64,000 nucleotides of DNA from Irpex lacteus (Eukaryota > Basidiomycota > Agaricomycetes > Polyporales > Irpicaceae). The translations under genes and the position numbers were made by a program. A model generated the notes under the pieces. That model was not told the origin of the DNA and did not search any database. It saw nothing but the letters and a program-made list of their open reading frames with translations. Location of the stretch: positions 248,001-312,000 of the forward strand of contig MQVO02000023.1 of NCBI GenBank assembly GCA_001986395.2, read 5' to 3'. Shown here piece after piece: positions 10,383-22,387 of the stretch. How positions within the stretch are numbered: the first letter of the stretch is position 1; every line of letters starts with the position of its first letter.

Positions 10383-13237
10383 ATGGACAATAGTGAGTGC
10401 GAGCGACCGACTCGCTGCGGCGATGTACTCATGAATTCATCTAGAAGAAATGCCCGGCGGTTTTCCAAAGGGTCACGTCCCACTTCCGCCGCAACAAGGT
10501 GGCCCTCCGCCGCCGCCGCCGCAACAAGGTGGCCCTCCTCCGCCGCCGCCGCAACAAGGTGGCCCTCCCCCTCCGCCGCCGCAACAAGGTGGCCCTGCCC
10601 CTCCGCCTCGTGATACGACGCCGCCAGGCTGTGATTTTGGCGCTGCCTATGCACCGATACAATTAGTGCGTTATGCCATTCTGCAAACATGCTTCTTTCT
10701 AAACGGATATGAATACAACTACAGGCACCCCCCCGCATTATAGATTACCGGGATCCATTCGCGTTTAGCGTACAGATTCCGCTGACGCATCAGATCCCGC
10801 TACGGACAGCAGCAATCAATCAGCAAGAGAAACAGTTGGCCGAAGCTATCGATAAAGAGGTGCGCTGCACATTGTAGTCGGCTTTTTGATCCAACTTTGA
10901 TTCCCGTTTCTGGCAGTGCTTGCCGCGCGGTTTCAAGAGAGATCTTCCCAACGCGGACGAAGATCAGGAAGTACCTCTTCCTAGCACAACAAAGAAGCAG
11001 AGGACCTACACAAGCAGGCCTAGAGATTTAGAATGGAAGCTTGCTAAGGTACAGGTGCTTCAGGAGAAGGCAAAAGCGGCGGAAGAGGAGAAGATGAAAG
11101 CGATGGAAGAGGAGAAGATGAAAGCGATGGAAGAGGAGAAGATGAAGGCGATGGAAGAGGAGAAGATGAAAGCGATGGAAGAGGAGAAGATGAAGGCGAT
11201 GGAAGAGGCCGGTCCAGAGCAAGGAAGGAAATCTGATGTGAGGCAAGATGAGGGTAAGTAATGGACTCTTTGCGGAAGGATTAGAGCTCACTGTTCACAG
11301 AAGATGTTTCGATGGACCAGGCCGATCAAGAAGACCAACGAACGTTGAAAGCAGGGCCTTCCTTTCCTCAGCCTCCGCCCACCACCGAGAATCATGCCCC
11401 GCATGGTGCTGGTCAAGACAAGGGTAAAAAACGCGACGAACCGCTGGAATTCTTCCCTCGAGATACAAATTGGGCGAAAAATGGCGAACCTCGCAACCTG
11501 GCGGGAGCCATTGCTAACAACGAGAAACGTATCGACAACGAGAAACGTGTCGACAACGAGAAACGTGTCGACAACGAGAAACGTGTACATTGGCCTGGTA
11601 ATTTTTCCTTTCCCCTTCGCGCTTCCGTTCTAATTCTCGCCTGTCGTTAGATGATGAAGATCATCTACAGCGAACTGAAGTACCCAAGAAGAGGAATACG
11701 ATGGTAAGTGACGAATGAACGTATACTATGGCTTCTTTCTCATATTCTGATAGGACTCTGCAATCGCCGCGTGGGATGCAGAACCGGTAAGACGCTCTCT
11801 ATCTTTGTTATGACAAGACAACTCAAGCGTGTTGAAGGACGAACATGTGAAGGGAAGAGACATGGCCAAAGCTTTCCGTGGCATGCAAGTATATTTCGCT
11901 CATCCGCCCTCGCCTGCGGCCCCGCCCCCGCCCCCGCCCCCGCGTCGCACTAGACCTACCACTAAGGCTACCAAGAGAGGCCGAAGGAAGCTCAAAGACC
12001 CCGAGTCTGAGCCAGGGTGGGCATCATCATCGGACGAAGACGAGCCAGCAGGAGTCAAAGATCGAATGAAGGTCAAGAGCCGTGGAGAGGCAGAGAATAG
12101 ACTGAGGGTGAGGGAAACACGTACACTTCTTTCGCGCGCATGCTGACTTGTCATAAGGAACATCTTCGGGAGACAGCTCAGACGTGGATGTGCCGTGCAC
12201 ATAGCGAGGCCCCCTTCCTCTTACCGGATCCTGCCACTGTACAAAGATACGAGTCTACTCTCATCAAACAAATCGGCCCATCCTTCGACCGGGCAACGTA
12301 TAAGACTCACCCCCTCCTCGTTGACGTCACCTCTCCCCATACCTCTGTCTGGAATACACGCTGCAGTCGACTTTTCGCCAAGGAATATGTCCAAATCAAA
12401 AACGCTCGGTGTATAGACGTCAAGAAGGTCATGACTCTATTCCAGGGGCAGATCGTAGGTATGAAGAAAGCTCACCTCAAGATTATCCGCAATCAGCTTC
12501 CTGCCGCGGATCGTGCGAAATTGACGAAGGAGAACCTCCGCCAGAGGGAACGTAGTAGGGTTAAGGAGGTGGGTTTTCAGAATTCCTTTCGATCCCCCCT
12601 CCTATCGATCCTTGCTGACGTCTGTATAAGCTGGGTACACGTCGGGTGAGGTGTGCCGAGAGGCATGAGGAGATAGCGCACTTGGTCCCCGTCATGAAAG
12701 AGGCTGGACCCGGATCTCACAGCGACGATGATGTCTTCATTGATGATGATAACGTCCCGAAAGCTAAGTCACGCAAGCTGGTCTGGCGTTCCCGAGGATT
12801 AGAGACGGTCTACTATCTTTGCGACACTCTCAATATAAACGACAAGTTCGACGCGCAGGGTAATATTTCAGGTGGACTGTTCCCACGTCCTCGCATAGTC
12901 GGCGATCAGATTTCCTCCAAGAAACCCGTCAAGGGGCTTCCGAGGAACTGCTACGACGAGAAGTGGCTGGCCGCCCTGGACTCCGACGATAGGGAGGACC
13001 TGGATGTCCGCGATGAGGACGCCGACTTAAGCATCCCACCGCATCTTGAACAGTACGTCGTCTCCGTCGTCTTTCTCTGCTGGAGCCATCGTGCAAGAAC
13101 TAATCCCGTTCTACAGGTTACATAAAGACATGCAAGAGAAGCCCCTCAACACGGCGAGGATTGTCCCATTCAAAAAGGCTGGCCCTTCCCGCCGCATCAC
13201 TCGCCGTGCGTTAGTATCGTCTGATTCTGAATCGTAG
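10383..13237 (+). CDS. Conserved-looking basidiomycete protein of unknown function, 11 exons
   Basis: Hand model: 10383-10392, 10445-10665, 10725-10859, 10917-11253, 11301-11597, 11651-11703, 11754-11786, 11838-12107, 12158-12568, 12631-13052, 13117-13237 (769 residues). All junctions are GT..AG and keep phase; introns are about 45-65 nt. The N-terminus has four proline/glutamine repeats (PPQQGG units), then a charged coiled-coil with a repeated 8-residue unit (EEKMKAME), then DNEKRV repeats and a polyproline run. Residues about 453-730 are non-repetitive and look like the folded part (HLRETAQTW..., VRCAERHEEIAHLVPVMKEA..., SGGLFPRPR). I know no function. The basic C-terminus (RRITRRALVSS) and acidic tracts suggest a nuclear protein, as inference. 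Start uncertain: 10450 is an alternative ATG and the frame is open upstream of 10383. Confidence 0.72.
10480..10610 (+). repeat. In-frame tandem repeat coding PPPPPPQQGG units
   Basis: A 30-bp unit ending CCGCAACAAGGTGGCCCT occurs about four times with few changes, giving a proline-rich, glutamine/glycine-spaced tail in the unknown protein. The repeat is long enough to vary in copy number between strains. Confidence 0.9.
11083..11208 (+). repeat. In-frame 24-bp tandem repeat coding EEKMKAME
   Basis: About five near-identical 24-bp units (GAAGAGGAGAAGATGAAAGC core) encode a charged helix with alternating acidic and basic residues, predicted coiled coil. Differences between units are single A/G changes at synonymous sites. 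Confidence 0.92.
11515..11587 (+). repeat. In-frame 18-bp tandem repeat coding DNEKRV
   Basis: Four units of AACGAGAAACGTGTCGAC, differing at one position in the first unit, in the exon just before the donor at 11598. Confidence 0.9.
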
Positions 13238-14344
13238 ACACTTAAGCCCTGCATGGTATAATTCTTTCCTTCCTTCTTTCCTTCTTTTCGACGCCAGAAT
13301 GTCTGTATTCTAGGTTACTTCACAATAATCAAATCATCGTTTATGTTTTTCATATCTCAACGATCTCAACGTCGAAATCCTGTACGCCGAATCCTTGAAC
13401 GTTCGAGCTCACCGTTGCAATTTCTCGAGCTCACCGTTGCAATTCTTTGAGCCTTCGAATTCTCGACAAAAAAGCTGCGACAAAATGAGTGATTAAATGG
13501 AGCCTTCGTCTCTTAACAAAACGGACGGGCAAAGGAAGGGAAAAATGTATCACTTGCGACAAACCTTTGGGCGACGTCAAAATGGCAGCTAAAATGTCTC
13601 CTAATCTCGTCGAGAAAATACAAGGACAAACCACACATTTTCGCTGTCATATTTCTGGAAAACAAAAGGTACATGCGCACGAGCGAAAAAAGGCACTATT
13701 GCAGCGCGGAAAAATGTCGGTGATCAGGTTCCCTTTTTAGGGGCAAACGATGTCATATTTTGTTGGACAAAAAAGTAGCATACAAAGCGTTCTTAGTACT
13801 GTAGAGAAAATGTTCGGCCAAATAGACTACCAAAGGAAGCATTTCACCGTGCACTTTGCGCGCAACGAAAGGCTCGCGAAAAACTATTGTTTTGCGACTC
13901 ATTTTTTCGCGTGGAAAGTGTGAGAACTATCCTACCTTTTATGTTCCATCTTCTTCGCATTTTTCCGGCGGGAAAATATTGGCAGATACGCAGTGTAGCA
14001 TTACTAGTGTCTATACAAACTTAGGTTCCCACGCTTAGGGGACAGATTGCGTTGCATCTCACAAGGGCACAATGTGCTGGCGCACACTGGAACAATTTAC
14101 TTCGTTCCTCAGAAATTGTAAACCAGTCGAAGAGGATGAAGACACTACCTGGAACGTCAACAACTCTGATGGCAATGATCTCATGATGATGCAATTTGGG
14201 CTCTGAAAACAACGATGACAACATGGCTGCATAGGTACTTAGAGGCATGTTCGTTAGCTGCAGGCCAAGAAAAATGAACACAGAGAAAGTTGTGTTTTCT
14301 AACAACATTTGAGGCCTCTTTGTGACCCATGACCCCTGTTACAG
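13238..14344 (+). other. Intergenic, with one short Rep-2.6 end fragment
   Basis: Downstream of the unknown gene there is no supported coding sequence; a 83-codon frame at 13489-13740 has no recognisable domain. At about 14050-14117 lies a diverged piece of the right end of Rep-2.6, including its terminal hairpin (ACAATTT...AAATTGT). From 14120 on base composition falls to the AT-rich island. Confidence 0.5.
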
Positions 14345-15035
14345 TTGTAATAGTACAGTATCCTATAGGGCCAGGATACATGACTCTGATCATTGTCATC
14401 AAATTCTATTGCTTGTTCTAAACTGGTCTGGCCATATTTTCAGCTCATTTTGTATCAAACTGTAGTCTAGCCAGAGAACTGCTCTATCGAATTTCTGACC
14501 ACCTACACACCTACTGACATGCTTAAAACATTAATTATATAGCTATTGGGCTAATTTTGAATTCATATGACATTCTCATTTTTCGAGAAATCATGCATGC
14601 TATGTATGACACCATGTCTGTTACCATGTCTTATAGTATGAATACTTCAAACAGACATACAATTTGTAATAAACGAAACATTATTCTTTACTAATTATAA
14701 GTGTAAAATAAATAAAATTGATTAAATTAATAAAAATATAATAAGATAAGAAATATATTGCTATGATAATAAATAAAATACACAAAGTGCCTATAATATT
14801 TTGAAGCAGAGTTTGAAACTTCAAGTTGTTATCCAAAGCCATCCAACTTATAACTTTTTCAAATCTCCACTCTTTGATATGAAAGTTGAATCATTCAAAA
14901 GGCCTTCTCCAGGACTACAATCTGGTATAGTTTCTGCGTGGATTGAATATGTTATGGCATCTGCAAAAATTGAAAACTGTTTGACATCAAAAAAGCATTC
15001 AACTACAAGCAAAAGCTCATGAATCTGTTACCCGC

Positions 15036-16041
15036 TGTCGAGATCAGAAAATGAGATAGCAAGTGCAGCGGCCTGGGATACGTAAGAAGACTAAGACGCG
15101 ATAAGTGTCAGACACGAAGGTCAGAGTACAGTCTACGATACACAAGCCTTATCTCGTTCTGCCGAGAGTCAATGGACCAGACGTTAGGTCGATCTATCCT
15201 GGTCGTTCGTGTTGGGGAATGAAAGATTGTTAGACAGGAACTTATAGACTATAGGATGGTGAGTTGGAGTTGAGAGAGTAGAGAGTAGAGTGAGAGAGTA
15301 AGAAGTAAGAAGTAAGAGAATAACCTATCCTTGACTGACCTAGACTAATACGAATACGATACTTGGTACGAAATCGAATACAGCTGAATCCTCACAAGTA
15401 TCTTGATACTAGCAGCGTAATAGACAGCTCCCTTCGCAGCTCTTGTGCGCCTGATGAGTGCCTACTTACGTGATAGCTACCAAGTCAACCAAGGAGTTCT
15501 GAAAGGCTAACCCGCTCGTGGAGTTACACCTAAGCTATATGCGTTAACGTACGACTGACTGTTTCCTACTTGACTAGATTGGTAAAGGTTGCATGCATTC
15601 TTGGGGTGAAAGTGCCCCTCTATTTATATGTACAGGAGGTCATGTATCTACTAATCGGATCTCGTGGAGCTGTATCTAAAATGGCCATGACTGCGTAATG
15701 CACAGTCGGTATGAGTCACATAACTGAGTGGAGACTGCGGGGTAAGCGGGGACTGACTGTGCAATATGCTCCGATGCGTGGAGTGTGGTATCCACTATGC
15801 AGTAAAGCTTGTGGAGACTGACTCCACTACTGTGTCATAGGCTCCGAACGACTCATAGGTCAAGCTGATGCGGCTGTGGGGCTTGTGGGGCTTGCGGAGT
15901 AAGCGTGTCATACTGCGTAATCGTGCATAGCCTCAGTACTATCTTGAGCGTAGGTGATGTCGAATACCTCTGTTAAGTCGGTGAAGTCTAGTAACAAGTC
16001 TTATGCATGTAACTAACACATTACAAAGTAATGGCGTTACA
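15036..16041 (-). repeat. Solo LTR-B, Gypsy-type, 1006 bp
   Basis: On the minus strand it starts TGTAACGCCATTACTTTG and ends CTCGACA, matching the Gypsy 3' LTR at 8377-9257 at both ends and internally. A TATA box is at 15620-15629 (minus). It is flanked by CCGC on both sides (15032-15035 and 16042-16045). No internal region is attached, so it is a solo LTR left by LTR-LTR recombination. Confidence 0.85.
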
Positions 16042-16045
16042 CCGC

Positions 16046-17362
16046 TGAGACATCAAGCCGCGCTCAGACAAAGGACAAACCTACCAAACCACCTAACCTC
16101 AATAGATGAGCGATAACGTTGCTCGGCTGAGAGCGAGGAGGTGTACGAGAAATGCGAGGGTCTCTGAGTCCCAAGCCTGACCGACAACGCCGCAACACTA
16201 GGTATGGATATTCGTCCGACCTTAAGACAAGCTTAAGGGAAGTGCAACACAGAGTGATCCGAGGCCGAGCAACTGGAAGATCAACAGCAGGGCCGAGCAG
16301 CCAGAGCTACTCGTATACGTCCTACTAATACTCGTGCAACACCGCCTGCAACGCAACAAGACCTTGGCCGAACCTCTCGGACAACTAATCCCGTCGTCTA
16401 AGGTAGGCCCGAGCCAAGCAAGAACACTGTGGAAGATGGGTAAATGGGTACAGATGCAAAGGGACAATGATAAACGCAAAGGACGCAACACAGACGCAGG
16501 ATATTTGCAAGTAACGCAGAGGGACGCTGAGGGGAGTCGGACACAGTGAAGTCAAGCTGAGAGCGCGAAGTTTGAAGGTGAACTGTGCAGGGTAGATTGC
16601 TTGTTGCTACTCTACGCATACATGCCCTATTTATACGTGTCCGAGACCAATGTCCGTATGTATAAGTCCAGCAGAGAAGGAAACGACGAAACAACAAAGG
16701 TAAGGCTTTCGGCCGAGGAACAAGAATGAGTAAGGCAAGGAGCCGAGCATGTAACGAAAAATATGTCAAGGAAAGTCGGGTGAAACACGTCAAGGGAGGG
16801 CTGAGAGAGCAACCAGCAAGGGAGGTTACTAAGAAAATGTCCTAAAAGTGCGATGGAGTCGGGCAAGTGGAAGGCAAGGACGAATAGGATGAGGGATGGA
16901 GAGAGGTGAGAATAATAATGAACACGAAGAGAGGTGACAGAGCAACTCAGCGACATCGGGGGTGCAAGCCTCAAGGCTAGCAGCGCATGGGCGCAGTGCA
17001 CCCGAGGACGGGTCCGAGGAAACGCAAGGCCGAGGGAGCCGAGCAGCCAATGCCAAAGTCGATGGTGCGGAAGTGTTGGCCGGGTTAACGTAAAAAGCCT
17101 CGTGCAGGAGTCGGCTGTCGACTGAGATGGGAAGGAGGGCGGGAAGGCAGTGCATACAGGCGGGATGACCAAAGCGGTAAGGGAGTCGGGAGAACGGACG
17201 CTGAGGGAGACAGCATTGGCCGAGGTTTGATACTTCGACCAAGGCCAACTACGAGCGCTCGGACGTGCCCGAATCCGTGTAGGGCTATGCCGGCGGCTTC
17301 TAAGAAGTCGAAAAGAAGCTGAAAGAGTTCTGGGGAAAGCGTGGAGTGTGTTGAGCGTGTCA
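16046..17362 (-). repeat. Solo LTR-A, unclassified, 1317 bp
   Basis: The minus strand starts TGACACGCTC and ends GATGTCTCA, with a TATA box (TATAAATAGG) near 16626-16637. It is flanked by CCGC at 16042-16045 and 17363-17366. TG..CA termini, a TATA box one half in and a short target duplication fit a solo LTR. Frames up to 181 codons on the minus strand inside it have no recognisable domain and low complexity, and I do not call them genes. No related internal region is in the window. Confidence 0.7.
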
Positions 17363-19127
17363 CCGCTGTATTGGTAGAATTGAACACTAAGGAACTATTT
17401 GTGTTACATGTCCCAGTTGCTCCCAGTGCCAGCTTGTACTAGAACAATTCTTCTTTGTACCTCAGGAATTGTGAATGACTTAAATGACTATCAAAATTTT
17501 ATATGGTTGCTTTGTTATACACAACTATTCCTCTCTGAAGTAATACTTGACATTCATTCCTACTTCAATTTATACCAGCTTTGTAAGTAACTTTATATTT
17601 GTCAGAATAACATATACTTGTGGTTAGCAAGGTCAGCAAGCGGCAGATCACGATTCCTGAGGCTATTGAGATATACCAATATATATAATAAGTTATGATG
17701 GTTATATGAGTTGTTATTTATCAAATGAGCATTTGCTAACACTCTTTTGAATTAATACACACAAAATCTAAATAAAAACGTAATACATTAACATTAGGAA
17801 TTAGTCACACTACAAAATCATTTTTGTTGCTGTAAAAGGTATTTGATTTGACAAAGCAATATTTTGAATAGAACAAAGTCCAACATACTTACATTACTTT
17901 GTGATACCAACCAAAGTTCAAAGATTATGTAAAACAGCACTAATATTTTCTCTATATTTTTTTAACCACAGAAGATATTGAAATTTTGAGATCATATTCA
18001 GAGCTCTAGTTAAAATACAATCCCAGCAAGGCATGGATTAATTTTAACATCAAAATATATTGATATCATGTTATGTTATTTAAAGGAAGCAAAATATCAA
18101 AATCAGCACTCAAAAAATAAGAAATGAGAGAATTGCCTTTTTAGGCAATTTAATAATGTTTATTAGCTTTAACAGTCATTGAAGCAATGGAAAACTATAA
18201 ATATGGAAGTGTTTCTTATTTGCAGCAAATCAAAGTTTGTGACTCTAGTTAACTTTAATAAACACATTGATATAGTTATTGTAGTGTTTTACCAAAGTTT
18301 TTGAAATTTAAAATTTGAGTAAGCAAACTTTTCTTACTTTTGTTATTGCAGTAAGTCACATTTATTACCGCTGTAACGGCTTTTAAAATACTCCAGATAT
18401 TACTGAAAGCATTCAAACTTTCAACTTTTGTGAATACTTCCTTCATATCTTTTGAAATACTTCGCCCATCAAAATTCTGAGCTCAGATTCAGAATTCTGA
18501 GGAGAATCCGGTCCAGATGACATATATATCCATTTTCCATCAAAATATATTGATGTCATGTGATCTACATCAAAACGAGTCAATTGTCACAATAAGCGCC
18601 CATAAACGCACACAACATGCTGTGTTACTCCTTTAGGCAATTTAGTAACATCTATCAAACCTACTCTTGATGTTCTCTGCACTGATGCAATTTTTCAATT
18701 TTTCAACTATCAGTAAGTATAAAGTTTGTTAATGTTGTTACTGAAGTAAGTAAACCTACTTACCGCTTTCTTACCCCTATTCATCCCATATATACTCATA
18801 TTTACACAGCAAACACATCTACTTACCCATCAATCACTTAACAGTTATGTTATCAAATTTCTCTACTTACCGGCATACAACCTATACAAAGTATAGTAAG
18901 TAAGTCTTACCCATCATTACATACTCTAATGAGCCTCCTAGCATTCATTCTTACAGTAGAAAGCCCCCCAACATCCATTTTCAAATATATTTTCATGTAT
19001 TTAAATATTTTTATATCATAGGTTATAAATGTGCTGACACATTGCTAATGACGCCATTTTGAAAACTGGTGCTGTCCGGACAGCGCCAGTTTCCAAATTC
19101 TCATGATATCCTCTTAGTAGGTGGGCC

Positions 19128-19212
19128 GGGCTCTATTTGTGCATGGTTACTATGTTTCAAGTGTGGAAATCCAAAGGTCACCGGTTCCAATCCTGTACGT
19201 GCCACTTTTTGC
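19128..19212 (+). other. tRNA-like segment with B-box-like motif and T-run
   Basis: Within Rep-2.6 copy B a stretch reads CACCGGTTCCAATCC (B box consensus GGTTCGANNCC, one mismatch) followed 14 nt later by CCACTTTTT, as in a Pol III unit. The same arrangement is in copy C (about 43225-43330, minus) and in a diverged form at about 46440-46520 (minus). A clear A box and cloverleaf could not be drawn, so this may be a SINE-derived part and not a tRNA gene. Confidence 0.3.
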
Positions 19213-19629
19213 ATCTTTCTTTCAAGGCTGAAAGTGGATTAATGAAATTCGGAAAAATCAGAATATATTACGTCATGCCCTCTGATGTACTATAATGCTC
19301 ATGAGATACATATATGAAGCCATAAATAGGTACCAACCTCGAATTATACACATATTTGGTCAGGAGAAAAAGGGAAAAAAAATCATATCTTGTTTGCTAC
19401 CAAACATACCATCACAATTTCTTTTCCAGCTTATTGGTATACTATATAGGGCCAGGATATATGGCTCTAATCATTGTAATCAAAGCCTATTACTTTTTCT
19501 AAACTGGTTTGGTAATATTTTCAGTTTTTCTCCATGTATTTGTATCAAACCGTAGTTTAACCAGAATTGTTCTATTGATCTCATCAATTCTTGGCCACCT
19601 ACATACCTGCTGACATGTATAGAGCATTA

Positions 19630-20167
19630 CAGCGCTTTTGGGAAATAATGAGAAAGTCGACTTTTTTCGCGATTTCCCAATAAGGTATATCCTATAACGG
19701 GAAGCTAGGGAGAATGCGGTGTGTTCGACTCCAGCAGGGCACCGTTCTTTATCCTGCCTGTATGACTGATCTCTTTCACATTTATTGTTAGATTATTATG
19801 TTTTGAATATTCAAAGTAGCATTCTTTTTATTCACTGCGACAGCAGTGCTGTCAAAGCATGAGTCGGAGGGCTGATATTTGGGTGCTCGGATAGCCATAT
19901 ATATTCTCCACGGCTGCCTCGGCCGCTCATTGGCTTGACGATATAGAAGAAATATGATGGTTTCAAAGATAGTTTTGCACATGGGAATACAATCTATAAG
20001 CTATATGAGTGGTCTAGGACGGACTCTAGTGTATACAACAAATTCTCTAAAAGTATGCATCGCCGGAGGCGAACACACCGCATTGTCCCTGGCTTCCCGT
20101 TATAGGATATACCTTATTGGGAAATCGCGAAAAAAGTCGACTTTCTCATTATTTCCCAAAAGCGCTG
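19630..20167 (+). mobile_element. MITE-1, 538 bp, about 100-bp terminal inverted repeats, TA target
   Basis: Left end CAGCGCTTTTGGGAAATAAT and right end its inverted complement; the inverted repeats run about 100 bp with only two or three mismatches. TA flanks both ends (19628-19629, 20168-20169). Copy C of Rep-2.6 and copy A lack the insert, which confirms the boundaries. TA target and CAG terminus fit a non-autonomous Tc1/mariner-type element. The internal 340 bp has no transposase sequence that I recognise. Confidence 0.88.
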
Positions 20168-20520
20168 TAAGTACATGGCCAGTGGGCTAATTTTGAATTC
20201 ATATGTCATCCTTGTCTTTCAAGGAATCATGTCAGGAATCATGCCAGGAATTATGTCGGGAATCATGCCATGCATCATGCCACACATGACACCATGTCCG
20301 ATACTACAACTTATAATATGGGCTTACTTCAAATACATGTACAGTATGTAATAATACATGCTTCAGCTGCTTACAAAGTGCCTATAACACTTTGAAGCGG
20401 AGTTTGAAATCTCAGGTCGTCATTCAAAGCCATCCAGCTCATAACTTCCTCAAATCTCCACCTTTTGATATAAAAGTTGGATCATTCGAAAGGTCTTCTC
20501 AAGGGCTATAATTTGATGTA

Positions 20521-20853
20521 CAGTCATGTACCCCCTGATGCGACACCACCCCCTGGTGCGATGCCTGCCTTTTACGGCAGCGCTCTTCTGTATTTGGTAC
20601 TCGCTGACGTGTTGGCGCTCATTGGACGCCTGTACCCGCCCGACTAAAATGCAGTTATGGCGGAAATTGGGGATTTTGTAGCTAGGACTCTGAATATTTT
20701 CCGCTCATCATGTAAAGAATCACAGACAGTTCTATTGATACCAAAATCCACGAGTGATTCCTGCAGCGAGAGCGTGAATGCAGCTTTACCCACTTACCAT
20801 ACCAGGCAGGCGTCGCACCAGGGGGTGGTGTCACATCAGGGGGTACATGGCTG
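20521..20853 (+). mobile_element. MITE-2, 333 bp, about 45-bp terminal inverted repeats, TA target
   Basis: Starts CAGTCATGTACCCCCTGATG and ends with the near-perfect inverted complement, ending GGCTG. TA lies on both sides (20519-20520, 20854-20855). Rep-2.6 copies A and C and the 50.6-kb fragment show the empty site. Within the arms the motif CCCCCTGRTG is repeated twice, 13 bp apart. Tc1/mariner-type MITE by target and terminus. Confidence 0.87.
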
Positions 20854-20999
20854 TAGTTTTTGTGTACATTGAATGTGTGCTGGCTTCTCCAAAAATCGAA
20901 AACTGTTTGACATCAAAAAAGCGCCCAACTACATGCAAATGCTAATGAATTTGTTACCCACTGTATTGGCAGAATTAGACGCTGAGGAACCACTCGCGT

Positions 21000-22015
21000 T
21001 GTCGCGCGTCAAAAGTGTTTGACATCAAGTCATAATGACACGAGTACGGTGCATCATGAAAGCAACGAATTAGGCTGACTATCATTAGCACCCCGGAATA
21101 AAAGTTTGAGCCTAGACTATTTGAAATTCAAGGCCTAGACTCACATACCGGACCTAGCCTACTCCTAGCCTCACAGCCCTTGCAAATCTGGGCTTGCCTA
21201 GATTACAATCCTAGATTCTATATCTCAAATTCACAATCCGGCCCTCCAGTTCTGGGCTCTGTCTGGAACAGGCTAGGACACTCCTTAACATAGCCTAGAC
21301 ACTTCTTCATGTACTGTAGAATTGGGAACGGCCTGTGAGACTAGTATATAAAGAGAGGGAAAGTCACTCAAAAGGGCAGACACCGCTACGTCTCAAGAAA
21401 GCCCCGAGAAATCCCATTCTCTTTAGCAGCTCCCTGAGCAGGCTTTGATAGCCTCTCCTTGAGCCTCAGTCATCTGCTTGCCCACTCCCAAGACTGCTTT
21501 AATTCCATCTCTTTGTATAGCAAACTTCTGAGTGTCGCGTCGTAATTGCATGTTGCGCTTGCACGTTATAGCCTGGAAAGCTGGTCGGTTCATAAGTAGA
21601 AACCGTACTTTCCTCAAAGGCACCGTCAAGGCAGCTGCGTTAGGCCCGAACTAGAGTGTGCCGCTATTGCATAAAGAAAGGTCTGAAGCTCCTGTTAGTA
21701 CGGCAACCACAGAACCTCGGCTTCCCCTCCATTTGAACTTGGCTAGGTTAGCATCTAGCCCCCTTCTGCGACTTCTATTCAAAACCCACACATCTCATAC
21801 AAGCTTGTGGCCCCTGTAAAGCTAACTTCTCATTCCCTCAACATTACGAACACCTGAGCTAGCCCGACCCAGATAGTCCGGCAACCCTCAGTAGGAAAGT
21901 TCCTAGTCTCCCCAGATTCTGCTATCTACGCTAGCTCTTCTGCTAGCTGAGTTGGGTGGGGGTTAGTTAGTTGCCCTCTTGCTCATCTCTCCGAGATCCT
22001 AGGTATCCCGCGACA
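21000..22015 (+). repeat. Solo LTR-C1, 1016 bp
   Basis: Termini TGTCGCGCG and CGCGACA; flanked by GCGT (20996-20999, 22016-22019), which restores the Rep-2.6 sequence when removed. Nearly the same sequence (a few per cent different by eye) is the 5' LTR at 48290-49304. A TATA box (TATATAAAG) is near 21350. Confidence 0.88.
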
Positions 22016-22090
22016 GCGTTACATCTCGCGGTTGTCCAAAGTGCTAGCTTGCACTGGAACGATTCTTCTTTGTACCTCAGGAATCGTGAA

Positions 22091-22387
22091 CCCCTTAGCC
22101 AAGGTTAGCACATGTTGAATGCAATTGGCTCAAGACTGGTCCAGTCAAGTACATGTAATAGAATGAAAAGAGCTAGCTATCTACCATAATGGGGAATGCA
22201 ATCACATATCAATCATGGAAACTTATTCAAGTGCTTATGTAATTATTTGCACAACTGTTATGGCCAATCAAATTAACAGTGACCACTGATTGGCCAATAA
22301 CAATTTTGTTTAGATATGATTTAGGGAGTGATGAAATCATGAATCTACTCATCTGCATGTCTAATATAGAGTGTGGTCAGGTGGTAG
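22091..22387 (+). other. AT-rich intergenic; start of repeat R2
   Basis: No coding signal. From about 22330 the sequence matches the inverse strand of 47500-47665 (repeat R2), and continues after the Copia solo LTR and after MITE-3. Confidence 0.5.

Larger units (their letters stand above)
14345..17475 (+). repeat. Rep-2.6 copy A, right 0.8 kb only, split by two solo LTRs
   Basis: The segments 14345-15035 and 17363-17475 together match the right end of Rep-2.6 copy B in order and orientation. They are separated by LTR-B and LTR-A (15036-17362). The right end carries the family hairpin, here ACAATTC...GAATTGT, and ends GTGAA at 17475. Confidence 0.85.
17616..22090 (+). repeat. Rep-2.6 copy B, full length, with three nested insertions
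   Basis: This matches copy C (42271-44820, minus) end to end. Removing MITE-1, MITE-2 and LTR-C1 with their target duplications leaves about 2.58 kb, against 2.55 kb for copy C. The sequence is AT-rich and has no long frame. The right end is a hairpin (ACGATTC, 15-nt loop region, GAATCGT) ending GTGAA at 22090. Near the left end, 33 bp in, lies TCACGATTCCTGAGG (17648-17662), the inverted complement of the last bases at the right (22075-22089). Family unknown; see findings. Confidence 0.85.

Noticed and set aside
9961..10434. 157-codon plus-strand frame as a gene
   Set aside because: No domain, and it overlaps the first exons of the unknown gene in another register.
13489..13740. 83-codon frame with a CxxC pair as a small zinc protein
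   Set aside because: Only one CxxC pair, no splice or homology support, and it lies in low-complexity sequence.
16398..17387. Overlapping minus-strand frames of up to 181 codons
   Set aside because: They fall inside solo LTR-A and read as Leu/Ser/Pro-rich low-complexity sequence.
17648..22089. Rep-2.6 as an ordinary cut-and-paste element with 15-bp terminal inverted repeats
   Set aside because: Homology between copies extends about 33 bp beyond the left inverted repeat, so the repeats are not both terminal, and no flank duplication was seen.
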